Below, piece after piece: positions 1 to 8,519 of a DNA stretch of 20,000 nucleotides (the stretch's first letter is position 1; every line of letters starts with the position of its first letter). The DNA is from Neocallimastix lanati (nom. inval.). Taxonomy: Eukaryota > Neocallimastigomycota > Neocallimastigomycetes > Neocallimastigales > Neocallimastigaceae. Location: contig JACVTC010000039.1 of the NCBI GenBank assembly GCA_016946835.1, forward strand, positions 1,285,001 to 1,305,000. Direction: 5' to 3'. A program made the position numbers and the translations under genes. The notes beneath the pieces were generated by a model that worked only from the letters and a program-made list of their open reading frames with translations, was not told the origin of the DNA and did no database searches.

Positions 1-1770
1 TGGAAGAGTATTCAAATAGGTATATTCACTAACTAGTGTTTTTCCTGGTTCACAATAGCCAGCAAAACCACCAGTGGAAACATACCATTGTACAAACAAA
101 CCTATTAAAGTTGTTAAAATAAATGACATTATACCAGCTGAAACATTTATTAAAGAGCATCCTGAACATTCTTGAGAAGCAATTTCCATTAAATTACTTT
201 CTTCATCTTCAGATATGGTTTCATAAAGATTTCCAATTATATTGCTATTTGTATGAGATCTATCATATGAACTACTATGATTAAGTGAATTATCATCATA
301 AATTAAACTATTATGATTAGACTGAATTGGTGACATATCATAAGAAATGTTAATTTTTGGTTTATCATTAAAGCTAGTATTGTATGGACTTGGTACCTTT
401 TTACGAGAATAAGATGATGCTTTTTTATTATTTGATGGAGAATATTCTGGTTTTCCTAATCTATTTGATTTATTAAATGAATTATAGTTATTGTTATAAG
501 AAAAAGATTGAGAATATTTTGGTTTTTCAACTCTACTAGATCTATTTAATGAATTATTTGGATTATAAGAAAATGATTGAGATGTTTTTGGTCTTTCTTT
601 TTCTAATTTGTTAAAACTATTAAATAAATTACTATTATTATTATTATATGAAAAGGAAGCAGGTTCTTTCGATGGTGAGATTTTTGGCTTTTCTAGTTTG
701 CTTATTTTATTAAGAGGGCTTCCTTCATTCATAGCTTGACTATAATTGATATTATCTAATTGTAGAATAGAGGTACCTGATGCAGAAGATGATTCTGGAG
801 GATTTTGCTCTTGATTACTTTCTTCATTATCTCCTATTGTACTTGAGAAATTAATATTAGAAGAGGTAGCATAATCATGCTCTATATCTTCCATTTCTTC
901 ATCATTAATAGCATTATCTTCAGATGATGAATATGAAGGACTGTTGCTTTGATAAACATAATCTTCATCATCATCTTCATCATCATTTTCTTCAGCAAAT
1001 ACAACATTTGCTTTTGGAATTCTTGATGAAGTTGAATATTGATTTGTTTTTCCTGTATCATATTTTTGGAATATATTTCCAGGGCTTGTATTAACAGCAG
1101 CATTAGCATTTAATTTTTCATTTTGTTTTCTTTTTTTGGAAGATGGTTCTTCTTCTTCTATCTTTTTAATTTCTAGTTGCTTACTTTCATTATTAAATTG
1201 TTGTCTTGCTCTCTTAACTCTTCCTTGAGAAATTCCACTTTGCTCTGAATCATATGATTTTGTGTACAAATTATTAAGTTCTTTTTCTTCATTTAATCTT
1301 TTTATAGTTGACTGAATTAATGGAACTTTTTCTTCTTGTTTTTTATTTGCAATATCATCTTTTATCTTATCAGTTGTTTTTTTATTTGGAGATTCATATT
1401 TAATTGTATAATCATTACCTCCAAAACTAACTCTTTTATTTTTTATATCCTTACCTTGTGGAGATTCAGATTTCCCACGTAAAGCTTGAGGTAAATCTGA
1501 TTTTATATTCTCAGTACTATTCTCAACAATTTTCTTTGGTCTACCAGCTCTTTTATTCTTTGGGGTTTCAGTTAAATTTAATTTCTTAAGAATTTCATCT
1601 CTATTTTTAAGAATTTCATTATTGAATAATTTTACAAATACTCTTTTTGGTTGATTTGGTGCTGGAACATTAGCCAAACCATGATCTTTTAAAATAGATC
1701 TAAGTTGAGGAATTGATAATGAATTTGGATCAAAATTCTTTTTTAAATAATCCGGTATTTCTCTTGACAT
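1..1770 (-). CDS. SRC1: Src1/Heh1-family inner nuclear membrane protein (HeH/LEM-like), C-terminus beyond window
   Basis: The frame is open for 590 codons from an ATG at 1770-1768 to the left edge, so the 3' part is missing. Residues 4-52 (PDYLKKNFDPNSLSIPQLRS, then VKLFNNEI) match the helix-extension-helix (HeH, LEM-like) chromatin-binding fold of Src1/Heh1/Heh2/Lem2. An AT-hook-like basic patch, KNKRAGRPKK, follows at 71-80. A bipartite basic cluster (RVKRAR near 181 and KKRK near 211) looks like a nuclear localisation signal. Then comes a disordered linker of about 325 residues, acidic at 260-290 and built of short repeats at about 355-447. One membrane segment lies at about 541-563, followed by GGFAGYCEPGK, which resembles the start of the lumenal domain of fungal Src1. 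In yeasts such proteins sit in the inner nuclear membrane, anchor chromatin such as rDNA and telomeres, and take part in nuclear pore and envelope surveillance. The second membrane span and the MSC winged-helix domain should lie to the left. No intron is seen. The family call is strong; the exact paralogue (Heh1 or Heh2) is not resolved. Confidence 0.9.
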   Translation of the reverse strand, partial: MSREIPDYLKKNFDPNSLSIPQLRSILKDHGLANVPAPNQPKRVFVKLFNNEILKNRDEILKKLNLTETPKNKRAGRPKKIVENSTENIKSDLPQALRGKSESPQGKDIKNKRVSFGGNDYTIKYESPNKKTTDKIKDDIANKKQEEKVPLIQSTIKRLNEEKELNNLYTKSYDSEQSGISQGRVKRARQQFNNESKQLEIKKIEEEEPSSKKRKQNEKLNANAAVNTSPGNIFQKYDTGKTNQYSTSSRIPKANVVFAEENDDEDDDEDYVYQSNSPSYSSSEDNAINDEEMEDIEHDYATSSNINFSSTIGDNEESNQEQNPPESSSASGTSILQLDNINYSQAMNEGSPLNKISKLEKPKISPSKEPASFSYNNNNSNLFNSFNKLEKERPKTSQSFSYNPNNSLNRSSRVEKPKYSQSFSYNNNYNSFNKSNRLGKPEYSPSNNKKASSYSRKKVPSPYNTSFNDKPKINISYDMSPIQSNHNSLIYDDNSLNHSSSYDRSHTNSNIIGNLYETISEDEESNLMEIASQECSGCSLINVSAGIMSFILTTLIGLFVQWYVSTGGFAGYCEPGKTLVSEYTYLNTLP

Positions 1771-1920
1771 CTATTTAATTTTTTAATTTTTTTAATTTTT
1801 ATTTATATTAAATTTAAATTTATTCCATTAAAAAGTATTTTCTTATTTTTACCTTATATTTAATAAAATTAATTTTTACAATTTACACTATTTGTTTAAA
1901 TGAAGTATATAAAAAAAAAT

Positions 1921-1958
<38 letters not shown>

Positions 1959-2408
1959 TTATATTAAAATGTATAAAAAAATAATTATTAAAAAAATATA
2001 TATATATATATAATATAATAATTATTTATTATTAGTTTCATATTTTAATTATATAAATAATAATATAATATTAAATTTTTTAAATAATAACAAAGTTTAC
2101 AGATTTTTCAATCAAAAATAAATAAAATAATTCTTTTAATGTATTAGATACATTATTAATTAGTTTAATTAATCATAACAAATGTATACATTAATAATAT
2201 ATATATAATATATTATTATTAATTTTAATTATATTAATAATGGACCATCCATGATAAAAATATATAAAATTAAATGATTATAAAATAAACTCATATCTTG
2301 TATTTTAGAAATCAATACATTATGATTAATTATAATATTAATTTGAAAATATTTTTTAATATTTCTATAAAATATATTTCTATAAAAATATTGATTTAAA
2401 TATGGGTA

Positions 2409-2451
<43 letters not shown>

Positions 2452-2454
2452 ATA
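2409..2454. repeat. (AAAT)n microsatellite
   Basis: About eleven perfect tandem copies of a 4-bp AAAT unit. On the minus strand the tract reads as alternating Ile/Tyr/Leu/Phe codons, which opens a spurious 109-codon frame around it. Confidence 0.9.
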
Positions 2455-2672
2455 GTAGCAAAAATGATAATATTAATAATAATTGTTAGAATATGAAAAA
2501 TAAGCTTCAATGTATTGAAATATATTGTAATATAAATAATATATAAGCCACAATACATTAATATAAAATCATCCAGTTTAGAACAATTAAGTGATGTGAT
2601 AGTAACTCATTTATTATAAAATATATTAATAAAATAGACATAATTATAAACAACAAATTCATGACTCTAAAC

Positions 2673-2701
2673 AATAATAATAATAATAATAATAATAATA
2701 A
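2673..2701. repeat. (AAT)n microsatellite
   Basis: Nine to ten tandem AAT triplets in non-coding spacer, the same triplet that encodes the Asn runs in genes of this window. Confidence 0.85.
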
Positions 2702-3218
2702 TTATATATGTTTTTATAAAGCATAACTAAATATATAAATGTATATATATAAAACCAATAAAGTTAATTTATCAATAATTTTAAAAATTTTATTATTATT
2801 TATATAATTAAAGTTTTTATTTTTTCATATTTCTAAATAATACATAAATATTTTTAATGTTATATCTTTTTTTTTTTTTTTTTTTTTTTTTTTATTTTTT
2901 TTTTTAATTTTTTTTTTAAAAAAAATATATACATAATTATTTGTATTTACAAATAATTTTTGAATAAATGTACTTATTCATTTATTTTTATTTTTTAAAT
3001 ATTAATATTTTTAATTTACATATATAATTTGCTGACATTTTTTACTATTATTTTTGTTAATAAATCAACATTTTGAAATTTATACAATTTATTATTTATT
3101 ATTTATTATTGTTTATTTATTTAAATCTATTATAATATTTATTATTTAATTATTATTAAATATATTCCAATGCGTATTATCGTATTATAATTAATAATTA
3201 TTTTTATTGCCTATTATT

Positions 3219-5372
3219 TTATTTTGATTGCAAATAAAAGTATATAGCATAATTCTTATTACTGATTGCTAATGATGCAGCATTTGCACCATCATTATTT
3301 GTAATTTTTGTATTAGCTCCATGTTTTACTAAATATTTCACGACATCAATATAATTCTTTATTGATGCATTCATTAATGCGGTATAACCTTCATTATTTT
3401 TAATATTTACCAATGCATTGTGCTCAATTAAATATTTTATCATAAATTTATGTTCTTGATCTACAGCGAACATTAAAGCTGTAAAACCATATGCATTAGC
3501 CTCATTAACATCAGCCCCTTTATCTACTAAATACTTCAAAATATGCGCTAAGCCATGCTGTGCTGCTAATATAAGTGCAGTATTTCCGTCATAATTTTTA
3601 TCATTTATATTTACATTATAGTCTTCTAATAAAAGTTTAATCATTTCTTCATGAGCATATTGCGTTGCTATTAATAATGCGGTATCACCATCACTATTTT
3701 TTTCATTAACATTAGCACCATTTTTTATAAGTGTTCTTAGCATTTCTTTATGATTCATTCTTGCTGCTTCGATAAGAAGTACTGACCCTTGATTATTTCT
3801 CTCATTTAAATTTGCGTTACTACTAATAAGCAATTCAAATATATCTGGATGACAGTCATATGAAGTTACGCTAAGTGCTGTTTCTCCTTCAATATTTTTA
3901 ATATTTACATCAGCTCCATTATCTATAAGAGACCGTACAATATTTATATACCCATATTTGGAAGCCAATAATATTGGTGTATTTTGCTGTTTATTAGTTT
4001 TATTAACATCAGCACCATGTTTTATTAATAAATTAACTATATTTTCATGTCCGTTTTCAGCTGCTAGTAATAATGGGGTATCTCTTTTTTGATTTACTTC
4101 ATTGACATTAATTCCATCTTGATCCAAAATAAATCTAACTATTTCTAAATGACCTTGCTTTGAAGCATAAATTAATGCAGAATCACCTTGATTATTTTTT
4201 TTTAGAATATCTACTGATTTATCATTTACTAAAAGTTTTACAAGATTCAAAATTCCATGATAAGCCATAATCATTACTAGTGTATCACCATTATTTCTTT
4301 TTATATTAATATCAGCGCCATAGTTTATTAAATATTTTATAATTTTTTCATGTGCATTTTCAGATGCTTCCATTAATAGGCAATTACCATAGCAATCTTT
4401 ATTGTTTATATTTGCTCCTTTAGAAATTAAATACTTCGTCAAAGAAAGGAATCCATTTTGAGCTGCAAAAGTAAGAGCAGTATAACCTTTACTATTTTTA
4501 GCATTAATATTGGCTTTATGTTCGATTAAATAATGAACAATTTCTTCGTAATTTCCCATTGAAGCATACATTAATGCTGAATAACTTAATATATCACAAT
4601 CATTAACATTTGCACCATGGTCAATTAAACATTTAACAATAGCTGTATAACCTTTTTCGGATGCATAAATTAATGCTGTTTTATTATTACTAAAATCTCT
4701 TAAATGTAAATCCGCACCCATATCTGCTAAATAATTTACAATATGTTCATTATTTTGAGAAATAGCTTGAATTAACGCAGTATGACCATAAATATCTTGA
4801 TCATCAATGTCTGCATAATGTTCAACCAAATATTGAACCACCTCTGTATTAGAATTATATGATGCTAACATTAATGCCGATGTACCTTCTTTATCTTTTA
4901 AATTAATTTCAGCCCCATTTTCTACTAAATATTTAACAATATTAATATATCCATAGGAAGAAGCTAACATTAAAGCAGTGGTATTTTTATAAGTTTCTTC
5001 TTCAACTTTTATTAAATTTTTAATGAATTTACTGCTAAATACGTTTTGTAATATATTTATTTTATAAATACTTTCTAAATTTAAATAGGCACCATTTTGA
5101 TGAAGATATTCTATTATTGAAAGTTGACCATTACGAGCTGCAAACATAAGTGCTGTCCAACCATTATTATCAATTTCATTAATATTAATCCTACGTCCCA
5201 CTAAATATTTTACAAGTTCTAAATTTCCATTTTGACAAGCATACATTAAAGCATTCCAACCTAATTCATCTTTTTCATTTATATTTGAACCACTTTCAAT
5301 TAATTTTTTAATTAATTTATAATTTCCATTTTGTGAAGCAATAATTAACTTTTGTTTAGAAAAATTTACCAT
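3219..5372 (-). CDS. Ankyrin-repeat protein, about 21 repeats, no other domain
   Basis: An intact intronless 717-aa protein. It is almost entirely 33-34-residue ankyrin repeats with the usual signature (G-x-TALM-x-A-x-NG, then a KYL-x-x-GA-x-(V/I)N type end). I count about 21 units, the first starting at the initiator Met and the last ending a few residues before the stop. Most units follow each other without spacers. The exception is near residues 100-125, where the fourth unit is preceded by a degenerate stretch (INILQNVFSSKFIKNLIKVE). Ankyrin repeats stack into a curved solenoid that binds other proteins. No signal peptide, membrane segment, SOCS box, F-box or enzyme domain is present, so the protein is probably an intracellular binding scaffold of unknown partner. 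Large families of such proteins are known in anaerobic gut fungi. The ATG at 5372-5370 is the only sensible start, because the first repeat begins within ten residues of it. The domain is certain; the biological role is unknown. Confidence 0.95.
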   Translation of the reverse strand: MVNFSKQKLIIASQNGNYKLIKKLIESGSNINEKDELGWNALMYACQNGNLELVKYLVGRRININEIDNNGWTALMFAARNGQLSIIEYLHQNGAYLNLESIYKINILQNVFSSKFIKNLIKVEEETYKNTTALMLASSYGYINIVKYLVENGAEINLKDKEGTSALMLASYNSNTEVVQYLVEHYADIDDQDIYGHTALIQAISQNNEHIVNYLADMGADLHLRDFSNNKTALIYASEKGYTAIVKCLIDHGANVNDCDILSYSALMYASMGNYEEIVHYLIEHKANINAKNSKGYTALTFAAQNGFLSLTKYLISKGANINNKDCYGNCLLMEASENAHEKIIKYLINYGADINIKRNNGDTLVMIMAYHGILNLVKLLVNDKSVDILKKNNQGDSALIYASKQGHLEIVRFILDQDGINVNEVNQKRDTPLLLAAENGHENIVNLLIKHGADVNKTNKQQNTPILLASKYGYINIVRSLIDNGADVNIKNIEGETALSVTSYDCHPDIFELLISSNANLNERNNQGSVLLIEAARMNHKEMLRTLIKNGANVNEKNSDGDTALLIATQYAHEEMIKLLLEDYNVNINDKNYDGNTALILAAQHGLAHILKYLVDKGADVNEANAYGFTALMFAVDQEHKFMIKYLIEHNALVNIKNNEGYTALMNASIKNYIDVVKYLVKHGANTKITNNDGANAASLAISNKNYAIYFYLQSK

Positions 5373-6759
5373 TTTTTATATTAATACTATTATATTAAAC
5401 AATAATTAATTATTAACTTCAATTATTTTACCTTTTTTATATAAATTATTTATTACTTGTATATTTATTTATATATTTATTATAATTTAAATTGGAAAAA
5501 CAATAATATAGTTCATTATTTATATTATTTAAACTTTCCATATAATGAATATTTTTTTTTTATTTATTTGTCATTAAATGAATAGGTATATATTATTTTT
5601 GTTGCTTTATTTATTGTAATATTTTTTTATAATTTTATTTTTTATATTTATTGTTTTTTCTTTACTATAATCTTACTTTTATAATTATTGTCCAATTGAA
5701 TATCCGATTTGATATAACAATTTTAGAGACAATTTCTAATGATTTAATATTGTTTCAATCACTTTTTTTTTAATATATATGATATTTCTTCTTTTATAAA
5801 AGAACAAATAATTATTAGTGTAATAAAAATTTATTGAAGACTAAAAGTGCAATTAAAAAAACATTAAAAAAAAATAAGAAACATAAATACATTTATATAT
5901 TTTATACTACTAGGTTAAACTTTTATATATTTATACATATATATGTTTATATAAAATATATTATATAAAAAAAATAAATATATATTTTTTATTTTATTCA
6001 ATTTTTTTATTTAAATTATTAAAATTTATATTTTATATGTATAAATTAAAAAATATAATTTATACTAATAAAAAAAAAAAAAAGATGTATACTAATTATC
6101 TATACATATATATGGCTGAAAAAATAAATATTTAATAAAAATTTGATTCTAAAATAATTTTTAATTTTATTTTAGTGGCTAATAATGTAAAATAAAAATT
6201 TTAATTTACAGAAAATTTATTATGTAAAGATAAAACAAATATTAAATTTTAAGTATATATCAAATTAATTAAAAGTTTATAATATTATAATATGAAACAT
6301 GTTTTAGTGTAACTTTAATTAATATATTGTAGTACAATTGCTTAAAAAGGAAATATAAAAATATAATTAAAAACAAAAAAAGTAGCAAAAATAAAATATA
6401 AAAAAAAATAAAATAAATAATTTAATGAATATGAAAAATATATATTTTATATTATAAAATATATTTATTTAAAGAAGAAATAAATATGTATGAAATTAAA
6501 TTAAATTATTAATTATTAATTATTAATAATATTGGTAATTTTTATAAAGATTAATTCTTTAACAAATTGAAATGAACTTCAAATATTAGATAGCGACTGT
6601 TTTAAATAACAAAAAATAAGAAAAAAAAATATTAATATTATTTTCAATTTAATTAATTTTGATATAAGTTTTTTCAAAGCATAAAATATTTTTTTTATTA
6701 GTAATAAAGCTTAATATTATATAAAAACAGAATTCATATAAAATGTGTACCAATATTTT

Positions 6760-6985
6760 TAACTAAGGTTAGGGTTTTCAATAGATAAAATTTTTTGCTT
6801 ATGATTAAAATATTTGTAGAATAAGTACAAACTATATCTGGTAGAGCCTTATTGGATAATTTCAATAACCTTATCCATATATACTTTTATTAATTTACCA
6901 TAAATTTATATAGATCCTAAAATTTGTATAAATATATTTATGATAATCATTCATATTGTATATCGTTTTGGGAAACAATTCTATT
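6760..6985 (-). pseudogene. Possible decayed coding relic, unidentified
   Basis: On the minus strand this patch has more varied codons than its surroundings. From about 6984 one frame reads ELFPKTIYNMNDYHKYIYTN and ends with a TAA at 6895-6897. A second frame overlaps it and reads GKLIKVYMDKVIEIIQ, meets a TAA at 6849-6851, and continues GSTRYSLYLFYKYFNHKQKI to a TAA at 6760-6762. Two overlapping frames joined by one shift and one stop are what a broken gene would leave. I recognise no family, and chance open frames in AT-rich DNA remain quite possible. Confidence 0.25.
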
Positions 6986-7254
6986 ATAATTACTTTTTAA
7001 AATTCAATACTTAATGAAGACCATAGTTAAAATACCTATCTCAAAGACAACTAGATGAAGTTTGAACATATCGTGTATTTTAATTTTATTTATTAACTTT
7101 ATAGTTTAATTTATAAAAGTTTGAACATTGATTATTTCAATATTAGTTATATTGAATAAAATATTATAAATAACCAGCCTTAATTTATAAATTTGCATGA
7201 AGTAGGATAATTTGATTTAAATAATATATAATAATAAAGAATAAATAAATAAAT

Positions 7255-7342
7255 AGTAATAGTAATAACAATAATAACAATAATAACAAAAACAACAATA
7301 ATAATAATAGTAATAACTATTGATGATTATTAATATATTATT

Positions 7343-7376
<34 letters not shown>

Positions 7377-7390
7377 GTAATAATAATAAA
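7255..7390. repeat. Triplet tract of AAT/AAC/AGT units
   Basis: Two neighbouring blocks of AAT-type triplets, about 7255-7320 and 7346-7389. The first mixes AAT, AAC, AGT and AAA in register, so on the plus strand it reads Asn/Ser-rich for about 22 codons to a TGA at 7321-7323. A pure microsatellite would not keep synonymous AAC variants so regularly, so the block could be a remnant of an Asn-rich coding tract. No start codon or flanking domain supports a live gene. Confidence 0.7.
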
Positions 7391-7541
7391 TACTAAATAA
7401 AATGGATACATTGGACAAATTTATTATTAATAAATTATTTTATTAAATTAGTATAATATATTATTTATAATTCATTATTTAAATATAGATTATAATTATT
7501 GTATTTAACATTAATAAAAAACTAGTATTAAAACTAAAGGG

Positions 7542-7849
7542 AGTATTCCATCTTTAGAAGATGAATTTGAGAAAAGATTGGTTTAATTAAAACCTCTGAT
7601 ATTATTAAAATACTTTGCTTATTTCTCAAAAATTAGTAAGTTTTGAATGAATACTTTCTTATTGTAACTCATTTTATGTTGAAAGGTTTTGTTGTATACA
7701 GCTATAGTATTGATAAAAAATTCTTAAATATAACAAATTTTACGTTGATTTTGGTGAATTTAACTATGAAGATATTAAAGTAAAATTTTAATGTTAAAGC
7801 TAATAATAATATTGTAGATAAAATATTTGGTAATAAATTAGATGAATAA
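7542..7849 (+). pseudogene. Possible decayed coding relic, unidentified
   Basis: Within A/T spacer this patch reads like broken coding sequence on the plus strand. From 7542 one frame gives SIPSLEDEFEKRLV, a TAA, then LKPLILLKYFAYFSKISKF and a TGA. Further on another frame gives KILKYNKFYVDFGEFNYEDI and stops at about 7788. A frame offset by one base continues NVKANNNIVDKIFGNKLDE to a TAA at 7847-7849. Charged and Gly residues at this density are unusual for random A/T-rich DNA. Several stops and at least one shift mean it cannot encode a protein now. The family is not recognised. Confidence 0.35.
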
Positions 7850-8324
7850 TACATTATATATATAATTTATTAATATATAATTTATTAGTACTATAAATGC
7901 TATATATTTAATATATATATATTAACAAAATTTATTATAAATTATATTTTATACATTACTAAATATCTTTGAATAACATATTATTAAAATATATTAATTT
8001 ATATTTATAATTATTAAATAATTAAATAATTAATATACCCTTTTCTTTATTAGGAAAAAAGTCTTATTAAATTTATTCTAAACAATTAATACAAAAATGA
8101 ACATTTTTATTAAAATATTGTAGTAAATATAAAATTTTTTCATATTTTTTATTATTATTTTATTATTAATATTAGTTATTATTTAATACTAATAATAACA
8201 AATAGAAAAATAGAAAAAATAAAAGAATTTTTCTATATTTTTATATTAATAGTTTAATATATTTTAAAAAACCAAACATTCGATTTCATTAAGAAAAAGA
8301 ATTATCTCAAAATTATAAGCTTAT

Positions 8325-8371
8325 TATAAGACTTTTATTTGTATTATCATTCTATTATATTTAATATTTTT

Positions 8372-8421
<50 letters not shown>

Positions 8422-8475
8422 TATAAGACTTTTATTTGTATTATCATTCTATTATATTTAATATTTTTAAATTTT

Positions 8476-8519
<44 letters not shown>
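8325..8519. repeat. 97-bp tandem duplication, each unit ending in long poly-T
   Basis: The segment beginning TATAAGACTTTTATTTG at 8325 recurs at 8422. Each copy has about 50 bp of unique sequence, identical between copies, followed by a T run. The first run is 40 T (8375-8414); the second is 41 nt with one C (8472-8512, C at 8477). Near-identity, including run length, points to a recent duplication. An AAATTTAT motif flanks each T run on its right side. Confidence 0.9.

Larger units (their letters stand above)
1771..3218. other. AT-rich spacer: SRC1 upstream region and ankyrin gene 3' flank
   Basis: This 1.45 kb lies between two genes transcribed leftwards, so it should hold the SRC1 promoter and 5' UTR near 1771-2100 and the 3' UTR of the ankyrin gene near 3000-3218. 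It is almost pure A/T. It holds an A tract and (TA)n at about 1912-1960, (AAAT)n at 2409-2454, (AAT)n at 2673-2701 and a T-rich block at 2869-2905. I see no conserved coding sequence, tRNA or rRNA, and no individual promoter element can be assigned in this composition. Confidence 0.7.

Noticed and set aside
2229-2558. A 109-codon open frame on the minus strand
   Set aside because: It is Ile/Tyr/Leu/Phe drift across the (AAAT)n microsatellite, with no domain or compositional sign of coding.
6766-6776. AGGTTAGGGTT, resembling a telomeric TTAGGG repeat
   Set aside because: There is only one unit with no tandem copies, so a telomere or interstitial telomere array is not supported.
7217-7411. Minus-strand frame rich in Ile and Tyr
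   Set aside because: It is the complement of the AAT/AAC triplet tract; there is no coding signal outside the repeat.
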